From contig JAQUQD010000004.1 of NCBI GenBank assembly GCA_028716265.1, forward strand, positions 1 through 64,000: DNA of 64,000 nucleotides, read 5' to 3'. The translations under genes were made by a program, and so were the position numbers. Within the stretch, counting starts at the first letter, position 1. The number at the start of each line of letters is the position of its first letter. Below, piece after piece: positions 26,156-34,987 of the stretch. The notes beneath the pieces are model-generated. The model ran no database searches, was not told where the DNA came from, and saw only the letters and a list, made by a program, of their open reading frames with translations. This DNA comes from Bacteroidales bacterium. Its GTDB lineage: Bacteria > Bacteroidota > Bacteroidia > Bacteroidales > JAGONC01.

Positions 26156-27442
26156 ATGAGATACGAATCCATTGATAATCGCTTGTTCATAAAGAATCGC
26201 CTGAAGCTCAGGGAGATGTTGCCTAAAAATGCGCTGGTCGTTGTCAACTCCAATGATGAGCTTTTGCGTTCGGGCGACCAGTATTACCCGTTTCGTCAGA
26301 ATTCGGATCTTTTTTACCTTACAGGTCTCGATCAGGAAAAATGCATTCTTACCATATGTCCCGATCATCCTAACGAGAAATACAGGGAGATCGTCTTCAC
26401 ACTGAAAGCGGATGAGCTGACCGAAACCTGGAACGGGCACAAGTACACCAAACGGGAGATCAGGGCCATTTCGGGCATCGAAACCATTGAGTGGCTCGAC
26501 GATTTCGAGATCACTTTCCGCTATCTGATGGCCTCTGCCGGGGTAGTCTTTCTCAATCAGAACGAGTACATCAAGCTGACCAACGAGGTGCCGCTTCGCG
26601 ACCTGCGTTTTGCGCAAAAGATCCGGGATGCCTTCCCTGTACACCGGTATGAGCGTCTTGCGCCCCTGCTGACCGAGCTGCGACTGGTCAAGGAGCCGGA
26701 GGAGGTCGCCCTGATCAGACGGGCCTGCCATCTCACCGGACAGGCATTCCGGCGGGTACTGCAGTTTGTCAGGCCGGGTGTCATGGAATACGAGGTGGAA
26801 GCGGAGATGACCCATGAGTTCATAAGGAACGGTTCCAGCGGCCATGCCTTCCAGCCCATCATTGGATCCGGGCGCAACGGCCTCGTCCTGCACTATACGG
26901 ATAACCACGATTGTTGCCGGGACGGTGACCTTTTGCTGATGGACTTCGGAGCTGAGTACGCCAATTATATCGCCGACTGCACCCGTACCATCCCTGTCAA
27001 CGGCCGGTTCTCCCCCAGACAACTGCAATGTTATGAGGCGGTGCTCCGTGTCATGAAACAGGCAACATCCTTCTTCGTGCCGGGTAATTCATCTGATTTT
27101 GTCACAAAAGAAACCCATCGGCTCATGGAAAAAGAGATGATCGGCCTTGGCCTGTTCACCCAGGAGCAGGTCGACCGGGAGGATCCGGACAAACCGCTGT
27201 ACTTTAAATATTTGATGCACAACGTATGCCACCCGATCGGGCTGGATGTCCACGACGTGGGCAGTAAACATACTCCCTTCAAAAAAGGAATGGTCCTGAC
27301 GCTCGAACCAGGCCTGTACATTCCGGAAGAAGGGATCGGTATCCGGATAGAAGATGACATCATGGTGGATGATGAACCAGTCGACCTGATGGCCTCCATC
27401 CCGCGCGAGGCGGATGAAGTCGAGGGATTGATGAAGCATTAA
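26156..27442 (+). CDS. Xaa-Pro aminopeptidase (M24B), first of a tandem pair
   Basis: About 428 residues from the ATG at 26156 (MRYESIDNRLF); a TTG eight codons earlier is a weaker alternative. The N-terminal creatinase-like domain has YYPFRQNSDLFYLTGLDQ, typical of aminopeptidase P. The C-terminal pita-bread domain carries the dinuclear metal ligands: Asp in LLMDFGAEY, Asp in ADCTRTIPV, His in HNVCHPIGLDVHDVG, Glu in LTLEPGLYI, and Glu in GIRIEDDI. It removes N-terminal residues ahead of proline. There is no signal peptide, so it is cytosolic. It pairs with a second M24 gene 79 bases downstream and with proline dehydrogenase beyond, suggesting a proline-peptide salvage group (inference). Confidence 0.93.
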   Translation: MRYESIDNRLFIKNRLKLREMLPKNALVVVNSNDELLRSGDQYYPFRQNSDLFYLTGLDQEKCILTICPDHPNEKYREIVFTLKADELTETWNGHKYTKREIRAISGIETIEWLDDFEITFRYLMASAGVVFLNQNEYIKLTNEVPLRDLRFAQKIRDAFPVHRYERLAPLLTELRLVKEPEEVALIRRACHLTGQAFRRVLQFVRPGVMEYEVEAEMTHEFIRNGSSGHAFQPIIGSGRNGLVLHYTDNHDCCRDGDLLLMDFGAEYANYIADCTRTIPVNGRFSPRQLQCYEAVLRVMKQATSFFVPGNSSDFVTKETHRLMEKEMIGLGLFTQEQVDREDPDKPLYFKYLMHNVCHPIGLDVHDVGSKHTPFKKGMVLTLEPGLYIPEEGIGIRIEDDIMVDDEPVDLMASIPREADEVEGLMKH

Positions 27443-27471
27443 GCAGTTGGCAGTTGGCAATTAGCATTAAG

Positions 27472-27508
27472 ACAATTTAACAATTTAACAATTTAACAAT
27501 TTAACAAT
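27472..27508. repeat. Tandem 8-base repeat (ACAATTTA)n
   Basis: Four and a half exact copies of ACAATTTA fill the gap between the two M24 peptidase genes, ending 13 bases before the second start codon. Copy number could vary by slippage and change the spacing or structure ahead of the downstream gene. Confidence 0.85.
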
Positions 27509-27521
27509 AAATCAATTAACC

Positions 27522-28910
27522 ATGTTCAGCAAAAACCTTTACACTGGCCGCCGTAAAAAGCTCGCGGCCAAGATCCGTTCCGGAATCATTCTGATCCAGG
27601 GGAACGCCGAAGCAGCCATGAATTATACGGCGAACACCTATCATTTCAGGCAGGACAGCAACTTTCTTTATTTTTTCGGGCTGGACCAGCCGGATCTGAT
27701 CGGCATCATTGACGCGGACAATCATAAGGAGTATATTTTCGGCAACGACACCGACATTGAAGACATCATCTGGATGGGTCCCCAGCCCACCATAAAAGAA
27801 CTCGCCTCAGACGTAGGGGTGGAGAACACCGGTCCTCTGGATAAAGTGGCTGAGTTGCTGGCTGCAGGCATTAAATCGGGAAGGAAGATCCATTTTCTGC
27901 CCACATACCGTGGCGAGCAGGTGATCCAACTCCACCGGCTGTTGGGTCTGATCCACTCCCGGGTGAACGATTATGCTTCCATGGAGCTGATCCGTGCCGT
28001 GGTTGACCTTCGGTCGGTAAAAGACAGGTACGAGGTTGCAGAGATCGAAAAGGCGATCGACATCGCATACGACATGTTCACCACGGGAATGAAAATGGCT
28101 CACCCGGGAGTATACGAACGGGAAATCGTCGGCGTCATGGAGGGCATATCCATAGCGGGCGGAAATCCCACATCGTTCCCCGTCATCCTTTCGATCAACG
28201 GACAGACGCTGCACAATCACAAGCATGGAAACAAGCTTGTCCCTAACCGCATGCTGATGATGGATGCGGGCTCGGAAAGTCAGATGCATTATGCAAGCGA
28301 TATCACGCGCACGGTGCCCGTTGGCGGTAAATTCTCATCCAAACAGAAAGAGGTATACCAGATCGTCCTCGAAGCCAACATGAAAAGCATCGATGCCATC
28401 CATCCGGGTGTCACCTACAAGAGCATACACCTGTTTGCCGCCAGGACCATTGCCCAGGGCCTGAAAGAGCTCGGCCTGATGAAAGGCAATGTGGAAGAGG
28501 CGGTGGCCAGCGGGGCTCATGCGTTGTTTTTTCCCCATGGACTCGGCCATATGCTGGGACTGGATGTGCATGACATGGAGGGGCTCGGAGAAAACAACGT
28601 GGGCTACGACCACACTGTCATGCGAAGTGACCAGTTCGGGCTGGCTTACCTGCGCATGGCGAAAACCCTTGTCCCGGGATATGTTCTGACCGTCGAGCCC
28701 GGCATTTATTTCATACCGGAACTGATCGACCAGTGGAAAGCGGAAAAGAAATTCGCCGGATTCATCAATTACGATAAGATTGCAGGCTATATGGAGATCG
28801 GCGGTGCCCGCATCGAAGACGATGTCCTGGTGACACCCGAAGGGCACAAGGTACTGGGCCGGCCCATCCCAAAAACCGTAGGGGAAGTCGAAACGACCGT
28901 AAGGGGATAA
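27522..28910 (+). CDS. Xaa-Pro aminopeptidase (M24B), second of a tandem pair
   Basis: A 462-residue M24B peptidase. The N-terminal domain holds NTYHFRQDSNFLYFFGLDQ. All five metal ligands appear: MMDAGSESQMHYASDITRTVPV (two Asp), FFPHGLGHMLGLDVHDMEG (His), LTVEPGIYF (Glu) and GGARIEDDVLV (Glu). The LGHMLGLDVHDMEGLGE block resembles human/yeast prolidase and eukaryotic-type aminopeptidase P more than the first copy does. The two copies differ enough that they are probably old paralogues with different substrate length preferences (prolidase versus aminopeptidase P). It ends 13 bases from the convergent proline dehydrogenase gene. Confidence 0.93.
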   Translation: MFSKNLYTGRRKKLAAKIRSGIILIQGNAEAAMNYTANTYHFRQDSNFLYFFGLDQPDLIGIIDADNHKEYIFGNDTDIEDIIWMGPQPTIKELASDVGVENTGPLDKVAELLAAGIKSGRKIHFLPTYRGEQVIQLHRLLGLIHSRVNDYASMELIRAVVDLRSVKDRYEVAEIEKAIDIAYDMFTTGMKMAHPGVYEREIVGVMEGISIAGGNPTSFPVILSINGQTLHNHKHGNKLVPNRMLMMDAGSESQMHYASDITRTVPVGGKFSSKQKEVYQIVLEANMKSIDAIHPGVTYKSIHLFAARTIAQGLKELGLMKGNVEEAVASGAHALFFPHGLGHMLGLDVHDMEGLGENNVGYDHTVMRSDQFGLAYLRMAKTLVPGYVLTVEPGIYFIPELIDQWKAEKKFAGFINYDKIAGYMEIGGARIEDDVLVTPEGHKVLGRPIPKTVGEVETTVRG

Positions 28911-28923
28911 CTTGCTCCGGGCC

Positions 28924-29835
28924 TTAATGTTTTACGAAGATGGCCTTGATGATCTGCGTGGCCATTTTGGGATTCTCCTTCAGGCGGCGGGTAGAATATC
29001 CAAACCACTGCTTCCCGTAGGGAACGTACACGCGCATGTGGTGTCCTTTGTCCACCAGCGTCTTCCTGCGCTCGGGAGTAACACCGTACAGCATCTGGAA
29101 CTCATACTTGTCCCTGGGAACGTTATATTTTTCGATAAGACGCAACGCCCCTTCGATCAGGGGAATATCATGGGTGGCAATGCAAGGGTAAATGCTATTG
29201 CGGAACATGAATTCCAGGTTCTCGAGATAATGCCGGTTGACCTCATGGTACTTTTTATAGGCAATCTCTGCGGGCTCTACGTATATTCCCTTGCATAGCC
29301 TGTAATTGAGGGGCATTTCCCTGCTGTGCAGGTCCATCAGATCCTCCAGGTCCTTACTGGTCCGTTTCAGGTAGGCCTGTACCACCAGACCGACATTTTT
29401 TGGGAATTCTTGTTTCAGCCTGCGAAAAAGAGCGATCTCCATATCGGTGCACTGGGAATCCTCCATATCGATCCGTATAAAGTTATCGTATTTTGCAGCA
29501 CGGGCCACAATTTCCCGTATCATCCGGTAGCACACCTCCTCATCGAGCAACAGTCCGAACAAGGTGGGTTTTACGGAAAGATTCCCGCCGATCCCGCTTT
29601 GCTGTATCACATCGATCACGTTCAGGTATTCCACTTTGTTTTCCTCGGCCTGATCCAGGTTGGTGATGAACTCTCCCAATACATCCATGGTCACCAGTAT
29701 ACCATTTGCGTTAAGTTCTTTCGACACCCGGATGGCGTCTTCCAGCGTCTCTCCAGCTATATACTTCCTGGAAAAAATCCAGACGAATTTCTTCGGGAAA
29801 TAAGGCAACATCGCTGCAATCATCTTATTGATCAT
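28924..29835 (-). CDS. Proline dehydrogenase family protein
   Basis: A 303-residue stand-alone PRODH barrel. Motifs of the FAD-binding alpha8-beta8 domain are in order: SVKPTLFGLLLDEE, FIRIDMEDSQCTD, VVQAYLKRTSKDL, RLCKGIYVEPAEIA (substrate and FAD-binding Arg/Lys), ATHDIPLIEGALR, YEFQMLYGVTPERR and the closing RVYVPYGKQWFGYSTRRL. It oxidises proline to pyrroline-5-carboxylate and reduces quinone. The neighbouring proline-specific peptidases could supply substrate. A TACTTTTG -7 element is at 29879-29886 on the same strand. Confidence 0.93.
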   Translation of the reverse strand: MINKMIAAMLPYFPKKFVWIFSRKYIAGETLEDAIRVSKELNANGILVTMDVLGEFITNLDQAEENKVEYLNVIDVIQQSGIGGNLSVKPTLFGLLLDEEVCYRMIREIVARAAKYDNFIRIDMEDSQCTDMEIALFRRLKQEFPKNVGLVVQAYLKRTSKDLEDLMDLHSREMPLNYRLCKGIYVEPAEIAYKKYHEVNRHYLENLEFMFRNSIYPCIATHDIPLIEGALRLIEKYNVPRDKYEFQMLYGVTPERRKTLVDKGHHMRVYVPYGKQWFGYSTRRLKENPKMATQIIKAIFVKH

Positions 29836-29878
29836 ACCTTATGAAATTATATGAAACTATTGTTAATAAAATAACAGA

Positions 29879-29886
29879 CAAAAGTA
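29879..29886 (-). promoter_or_regulatory. Putative -7 promoter element (TACTTTTG) for proline dehydrogenase
   Basis: The minus strand reads TACTTTTG about 44 bases before the start codon. The -33 position holds TCG rather than TTG, so support is partial. Confidence 0.4.
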
Positions 29887-29983
29887 AAGGATTTTTATTT
29901 TTCTACGAATGGGAGCGATTTTATTTTCAGGAGTTTTAATCAATCCCTCCCCCTGCGAGGTTTGTCAAAATGAATGTTTTTTA

Positions 29984-30078
29984 TTAAACCACAGAGATCA
30001 CGGAGGAGAACGGAGAATACAGAGGACTGATAACGAGTTATTTAAACTCCGTGAATCCTCCGTGCACTCTGTGGTTAA
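29984..30078. repeat. Large imperfect palindrome (CCACAGAG...CTCTGTGG)
   Basis: Arms 29984-30007 and 30056-30078 are complementary at about 21 of 24 positions, with a 48-base spacer. They carry ACCACAGAG and CACGGAGGA on the left and TCCTCCGTG and CTCTGTGGT on the right. It sits between two divergent genes, so it is not a normal terminator. The same CCACAGAG word starts a short tract at 3938. It resembles dispersed palindromic elements or a miniature mobile element remnant. The rest of the 29887-30230 gap shows nothing else. Confidence 0.65.
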
Positions 30079-30230
30079 AATGTATTTTGACACAGCCCCG
30101 TCCTATTGATGAATCCCCGGCACTTGCACTAGATTTCTGTTCCGGACCCGATCCATGGAGATACCCCGGAATTCATACCAGTAAATATCCTGAATACCAA
30201 TAACAAAAGAATCGCGTTGAAGACTGGCGG

Positions 30231-30261
30231 TTGAAAATGTGAAAAAAAAATACTACCTTTG
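30231..30261 (+). promoter_or_regulatory. Promoter of the GT5/DUF4270/glmS group
   Basis: TTG at 30231-30233, a 20-base spacer, then TACCTTTG at 30254-30261: a full match to the Bacteroidetes TTG/TAnnTTTG promoter. The expected transcript would have a leader of about 20 bases before the ATG at 30288. Confidence 0.7.
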
Positions 30262-30287
30262 CAAACCCTTCGTAACACCTCCGGCCT

Positions 30288-31112
30288 ATGGAAAAAATTA
30301 AAGTTTTATTTGTTAATCAGGAGATTACACCTTATCTCAAAGAAAGTCACATGGGTAAGGTAGGGCGGTACTTGCCCCAGGGTATCCAGGAAAAGGGAAA
30401 AGAGATCCGCACGTTCATGCCCCGGTACGGGAACATCAACGAAAGGCGGAACCAACTGCACGAAGTGATCCGGCTTTCAGGAATGAACCTCATCATTGAC
30501 GACACCGATCACCCCCTGATCATTAAGGTTGCCTCGATCCAATCTGCGCGTATGCAGATCTATTTCATCGACAATGAGGATTATTTTCAGCGAAAAGCGA
30601 TGTTTACGGATAAGGACGGCGGATTTTTTGAAGATAACGACGAAAGGGCCATCTTTTATTCCCGCGGAGTCCTGGAAACCGTTAAAAAACTGGGATGGAG
30701 TCCCGATATCGTGCATTGCCACGGGTGGATAACCAGCCTGATCCCCCTCTATATCAAGCGTGCCTTCCGCGAGAACCCGCTCTTCAGTGAAACGCGTGTC
30801 ATATACTCGATTTACAACGATGACTTCCCTGGATTCTTTAAAAAAGACTTTCATAAAAAACTGAAAATGGATGGGATCACCAGCGAGGATCTGAAGCTTT
30901 ACAAAGAACCCAACTTTCTCAATGTTACTAAGGGGGCCATTCACTATTCGGATGCCGTGATTCTGGGAAGCGAAAAAATGAATCCCGAAATTCTTGAACA
31001 CCTGTCCTCCGTCAGCAAACCCTTTCTGAATTACATACCCCTGGATCAGTGTGTCGACGCCTATTCTGATTTCTATGACAGGGTTCTTTCCAATGGGCTC
31101 ATTGATAGGTAA
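30288..31112 (+). CDS. GT5 N-terminal-domain protein (annotated elsewhere as glycogen/starch synthase)
   Basis: A 274-residue protein similar only to the N-terminal (acceptor-side) half of GlgA: MEKIKVLFVNQEITPYL, FMPRYGNINERR, YFIDNEDYFQRKAMF, RAIFYSRGVLETVKKLGW, DIVHCHGWITSLIPLY. The C-terminal Rossmann domain that binds the sugar nucleotide in GT5 enzymes is absent, and the family's KTGGL loop reads HMGKVGRYL. It therefore probably does not make glycogen alone. It may be a regulatory or scaffolding relative, or work with a partner that provides the second domain. Such short copies next to DUF4270 and glmS are common in Bacteroidetes. The start is set by a good promoter 27 bases upstream. 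Confidence 0.8.
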   Translation: MEKIKVLFVNQEITPYLKESHMGKVGRYLPQGIQEKGKEIRTFMPRYGNINERRNQLHEVIRLSGMNLIIDDTDHPLIIKVASIQSARMQIYFIDNEDYFQRKAMFTDKDGGFFEDNDERAIFYSRGVLETVKKLGWSPDIVHCHGWITSLIPLYIKRAFRENPLFSETRVIYSIYNDDFPGFFKKDFHKKLKMDGITSEDLKLYKEPNFLNVTKGAIHYSDAVILGSEKMNPEILEHLSSVSKPFLNYIPLDQCVDAYSDFYDRVLSNGLIDR

Positions 31113-31150
31113 AATAATCCGGCGAATTTTTCGTTTTGGAACAGAATCCC

Positions 31151-32473
31151 ATGAACGTAAAAACCGTTAATTCCTTTTTTATACTGATCGCGGCAGGTAT
31201 CCTCCTGCTGTCGTCATTTTTTCTCTCCTGTAAGAAAGATCCTCAGACCCTTGGTTATGATCTGGTTGAAAACAATCCCCTGGAGGTGGTTTTCTGTGAT
31301 ACGGTCACTGTGGTGGCTTACTCCGAGGTGGAAGATTCGGTCCGTACTGACGAAACCACGTACAGCCTGCTGGGTTCCCTCTATGATCCGGTGTTCGGGA
31401 AAACCTCTGCCTCCGTCTTCACGCAGATCAGCCTATCGTCGACAAATCCTGATTTCGGAACCAATCCGCAGTGTGATTCTCTGGTCTTCTCCCTTCAGTA
31501 TACGGGTTATTACGGTGACACCACGACCGTTCAGACCATCCGTCTGTACGAGATAACGGAGTCGCTCTTTCTTGACTCGACCTATTACTCTTCTCATATG
31601 GTTGCTTACGACGCCGTTGAGCTGGCGTCCTACACATTCGCACCTCACCCTAACGACTCGGTGCTCATCGATACCACCTATTACGAGCCCCACCTGCGGT
31701 TCACCATGCCTCCCGCCCTGGGCAACAAGATTCTGACGGCACCTTCGACAGCGCTGGACAGCATCAGTTCCTTCAAGGAATATTTCAAAGGGCTGGCCAT
31801 CCTGCCCGACGATGTTGCCACCGGTCCCGGAATGGGTTCCCTGCTCTATTTTAACTTTTATGCCAATATTTCCCGCATCAACCTGTACTATCATAACGAC
31901 GAAAAGGATTCCCTGTCGTACCGGATCGCCCTGAACGCGACGTCAAATGCCCGTTTTGTGCATTTTGACCACTACGGATACCAGCAGGCGGATGATCTTT
32001 TCCGCCAACAGATCCTTCTGGGCGACACCGCCCTCGGCAACAGCCTCTTATACCTTCAGTCGACTTCCGGTGTAAAGACCAGGATCGAATTCCCTTACCT
32101 GATGAACCTGGTAGGGGATAACAACATTGCTATCAATGAAGCGCAACTGATTGTTTACAATCAGGATCCGCAAAGCGTTTATCCTCCTCCCCAGGAGCTG
32201 GCGCTATACGGGACCAACGACAGTACCCTCTTTTACCTGCCCGACCAGTCGGAAGATGCGGATTATTTTGACGGAAAATACAACGAGCCCCGCTACCGGT
32301 TCAGGATCAGCCGTTATATCCAGGAGACACTCCTTGGAGATCAAAGCAACATCGGCCTGTACCTCTTTACCACGGGTGCCTCCATCAACGCCAACAGGGT
32401 GGTCTTGTATGGCACCGGTACCTCCGGAAACAGAATGAAATTACGGCTTATTTATACCAGACCCAATATTTGA
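31151..32473 (+). CDS. DUF4270 family lipoprotein
   Basis: About 440 residues from the ATG at 31151 (MNVKTVNSFF); a TTG five codons earlier is less likely. The N-terminus is a lipoprotein signal with lipobox LSSFFLSCKKD. The body matches DUF4270: QTLGYDLVENNPLEVVFCDTV region, SLLGSLYDPVFGKTSASVFTQ, and a C-terminal beta-rich part. It is probably a surface or periplasmic lipoprotein of unknown function. It follows the GT5-like gene by 38 bases and precedes glmS by 31 bases, suggesting one transcript. A link to cell-envelope sugar supply is inferred from position only. Confidence 0.88.
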   Translation: MNVKTVNSFFILIAAGILLLSSFFLSCKKDPQTLGYDLVENNPLEVVFCDTVTVVAYSEVEDSVRTDETTYSLLGSLYDPVFGKTSASVFTQISLSSTNPDFGTNPQCDSLVFSLQYTGYYGDTTTVQTIRLYEITESLFLDSTYYSSHMVAYDAVELASYTFAPHPNDSVLIDTTYYEPHLRFTMPPALGNKILTAPSTALDSISSFKEYFKGLAILPDDVATGPGMGSLLYFNFYANISRINLYYHNDEKDSLSYRIALNATSNARFVHFDHYGYQQADDLFRQQILLGDTALGNSLLYLQSTSGVKTRIEFPYLMNLVGDNNIAINEAQLIVYNQDPQSVYPPPQELALYGTNDSTLFYLPDQSEDADYFDGKYNEPRYRFRISRYIQETLLGDQSNIGLYLFTTGASINANRVVLYGTGTSGNRMKLRLIYTRPNI

Positions 32474-32504
32474 TCTAGGATATAACACCTAAACGCTCAT
32501 CATC

Positions 32505-34343
32505 ATGTGTGGCATAGTAGCCTATCTGGGGCATCGGCAAGCCTATCCGATCCTTATCAACGGCCTTCGGAGACTCGAATACCGGGGGTACGACAGTGCA
32601 GGGATCGCCATTATCAATGAAACCATCCATCTTTACAAAAACCAGGGGAAAGTCTCTGACCTGGTCAAACGGATAAAGAACCTTCCCGTGCCAGGTACCG
32701 TTGGAATTGCCCATACCCGCTGGGCAACGCACGGCGCCCCCAACGACGTGAACGCCCATCCGCACTTCTCGCAATCTGGCAATCTGGCCATCATCCACAA
32801 CGGGATCATTGAGAACTATGCCAGCCTGAAAAAGATCCTTCTGGAGAGAGGCTGCCGGTTTCGCAGCGAAACCGACTCCGAGGTCCTGGTACAACTGATC
32901 GAAGATATTCTCAACAATGGGCAGGTTAGTCTTGTAGAGGCAGTACAACAGGCTCTCAATCAGGTTATTGGCGCCTACGCGATCGTGGTGCTCTCTAGGA
33001 ATGAACCCGACATGCTGGTGGCCGCCCGCAAAAGTAGTCCGCTGGTCATCGGTATTGGGGAAGGGGAGTTTTTTCTTGCTTCCGATGCAACTCCTATCGT
33101 GGAATACACTAAGGATGTCGTGTATCTGAACGACGAAGAGATCGCCATCATCAAAAGAAATGAGGATCTGAAGATCAAGACCATCAAGAACGCCGACAAG
33201 ATCCCCTACATACAGAAGCTCGAAATGAACCTGAGTGCGCTTGAAAAAGGAGGTTTTGCCCATTTCATGCTCAAAGAGATATTTGAGCAGCCGGCTTCGG
33301 TCAGGGACAGTATGAGGGGGCGTCTGGACACGGAAAAGGGGATCATCTCCCTTGGCGGGATCCGGGATTATCTTCGAAAACTTATCCAAGCCGACCGGAT
33401 CATCATCGTAGGATGTGGAACATCGTGGCATGCCGGATTGGTCGGAGAGTACCTGATCGAAGAGCTGGCACGTATTCCCGTTGAAGTGGAATATGCCTCT
33501 GAATTCCGTTACCGCAACCCGATCCTTTCCGAAAAAGACATTGTCATTGCCATCTCTCAGTCGGGTGAAACGGCCGATACGCTGGCGGCGATCCAGCTGG
33601 CCAAATCCAAAGAGGCCACCATTCTTGGGATTTGCAATGTGGTCGGCTCCACCATTGCACGTGAAAGTCATGCCGGGTCGTACACCCATGCCGGTCCCGA
33701 GATCGGGGTGGCATCCACAAAAGCTTTTACTGCACAGGTCACGGTCCTTACCCTGCTGGCCCTTGAAATAGCCAAGGCCAAGGGAACGATCACCCAGTCC
33801 CGGTTCTTTCAGATCATCCGGGAGCTTGACAGGATCCCTGAAAAGATTGAAAAGGTGCTCGAAACGAACGGAAAGATCCTTGAGATTGCCCGCAATTACA
33901 GCCATGTGCGCAATTTTCTGTATCTGGGACGAGGGTATAACTTTCCCGTGGCCCTCGAAGGTGCACTCAAACTGAAAGAGATATCATACATCCATGCAGA
34001 AGGATACCCCGCCGCGGAAATGAAACACGGTCCCATCGCCCTGATCGACGAAGAGATGCCCTGTGTGGTCATTGCCACCAACAAAGGCACCTATGAAAAA
34101 GTCGTCTCCAACATCATGGAGATCAAGTCCCGCAAAGGAGAGATCATTGCTATCGTGACAAAGGGTGACAGGCGCGTAAGGGAACAGGCAAATTATGTGA
34201 TCGAGATCCCGGAAACGGAAGAACTGCTGGTCCCGCTGCTGGCGACCATCCCCCTTCAGTTGCTTTCGTACCACATCGCCATCCTGCGCGGGTGCGACGT
34301 GGATCAGCCGCGAAATCTTGCTAAGTCTGTCACAGTGGAATAG
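32505..34343 (+). CDS. glmS: Glutamine--fructose-6-phosphate aminotransferase (isomerizing)
   Basis: A 612-residue, full-length GlmS. The N-terminal class II glutaminase starts MCGIVAYLGHRQAYP, so the catalytic Cys becomes residue 1 after Met removal, followed by RLEYRGYDSAGIA, HTRWATHG and HNGIIENY. Two SIS domains follow: VGCGTSWHAGLVGEYLIE, ISQSGETADTLAAI, and EGALKLKEISYIHAEGYPA. It ends in the typical DQPRNLAKSVTVE. It makes glucosamine-6-phosphate, the first step to UDP-GlcNAc for peptidoglycan and lipopolysaccharide. No glmS ribozyme-like leader is seen in the 31-base gap upstream. Confidence 0.97.
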   Translation: MCGIVAYLGHRQAYPILINGLRRLEYRGYDSAGIAIINETIHLYKNQGKVSDLVKRIKNLPVPGTVGIAHTRWATHGAPNDVNAHPHFSQSGNLAIIHNGIIENYASLKKILLERGCRFRSETDSEVLVQLIEDILNNGQVSLVEAVQQALNQVIGAYAIVVLSRNEPDMLVAARKSSPLVIGIGEGEFFLASDATPIVEYTKDVVYLNDEEIAIIKRNEDLKIKTIKNADKIPYIQKLEMNLSALEKGGFAHFMLKEIFEQPASVRDSMRGRLDTEKGIISLGGIRDYLRKLIQADRIIIVGCGTSWHAGLVGEYLIEELARIPVEVEYASEFRYRNPILSEKDIVIAISQSGETADTLAAIQLAKSKEATILGICNVVGSTIARESHAGSYTHAGPEIGVASTKAFTAQVTVLTLLALEIAKAKGTITQSRFFQIIRELDRIPEKIEKVLETNGKILEIARNYSHVRNFLYLGRGYNFPVALEGALKLKEISYIHAEGYPAAEMKHGPIALIDEEMPCVVIATNKGTYEKVVSNIMEIKSRKGEIIAIVTKGDRRVREQANYVIEIPETEELLVPLLATIPLQLLSYHIAILRGCDVDQPRNLAKSVTVE

Positions 34344-34369
34344 TTGATGGTCGAATTCCAGACAAATCC

Positions 34370-34387
34370 CACCCCTGGGGGGTGTTT
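34370..34387 (+). terminator. Weak hairpin terminator after glmS
   Basis: CACCCC (34370-34375) and GGGGTG (34379-34384) form a 6-base GC stem with a 3-base loop followed by only TTT. It lies in the short gap between the convergent glmS and sodB genes. Confidence 0.4.
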
Positions 34388-34398
34388 CCGCCGACTGG

Positions 34399-34974
34399 CT
34401 ACAGCCTGCTGGCAACAGCCCCCCAATCAACGATCTTCCAGAAATCGGCAATATAATCCGGTCGCCGGTTCTGTTTGTCAAGATAGTAGGCGTGTTCCCA
34501 AACATCACAGGTGAGGAGGGGTGTCAGTCCATGCCTGAGCGGATTGCCCGCATTGCTTTCCTGAACGATGGTAAGTGAACCGTCGGGATGCATGACCAGC
34601 CAGGCCCATCCGGAACCGAACAGGGTGGCCGAAGCCTGGGTGAACTTCTGTTTGAACTCGTCCAGCGACCCGAATGAGGTTTCCAGCTGCTTCAGCAAAG
34701 CGGCGGAAGGCCTCTGATCCACTTTCGGCGACAGACAGTTCCAGTAAAAGGTATGGTTCCATACCTGGGCGCCGTTGTTGAAAATCCCTCCTTCGGCCTT
34801 TTTCACAATTTCTTCCAGGGAGCTGTTCTCAAACGGGGTTCCCGGGATCAGCCTGTTCAGATTGTCCACATAGGCGCGGTGGTGCTTGCCGTAATGGAAC
34901 TCCAGGGTTTGCTTCGAAATGAACGGCTCCAGGGCGTTCATTTCGTAGGGTAATTTCGGTAATTCAAAAGCCAT
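34399..34974 (-). CDS. sodB: Superoxide dismutase, iron type
   Basis: About 191 residues from the ATG at 34974 (MAFELPKLPYEMNAL). Metal ligands are recognisable: His in TLEFHYGKHHRAYV, His in AQVWNHTFYWNCLSP, and Asp and His in CDVWEHAYYLD. AQVWNHTFYW is the signature of iron rather than manganese enzymes, although cambialistic forms occur in Bacteroidales. No signal peptide, so cytosolic. It removes superoxide, suiting an anaerobe with brief oxygen exposure. It follows the S41 protease gene by 13 bases. Confidence 0.95.
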   Translation of the reverse strand: MAFELPKLPYEMNALEPFISKQTLEFHYGKHHRAYVDNLNRLIPGTPFENSSLEEIVKKAEGGIFNNGAQVWNHTFYWNCLSPKVDQRPSAALLKQLETSFGSLDEFKQKFTQASATLFGSGWAWLVMHPDGSLTIVQESNAGNPLRHGLTPLLTCDVWEHAYYLDKQNRRPDYIADFWKIVDWGAVASRL

Positions 34975-34987
34975 GATATACAATTTT

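Noticed and set aside
26150-27028. 292-codon open frame on the minus strand
   Set aside because: It is antisense to the first M24 peptidase, which has all five metal ligands.
32474-32504. glmS ribozyme or riboswitch leader
   Set aside because: The gap to the preceding gene is only 31 bases, too short for the structure.
32475-33905. 476-codon open frame on the minus strand
   Set aside because: It is antisense to glmS, whose protein is full length and unambiguous; the translation shows no domain.
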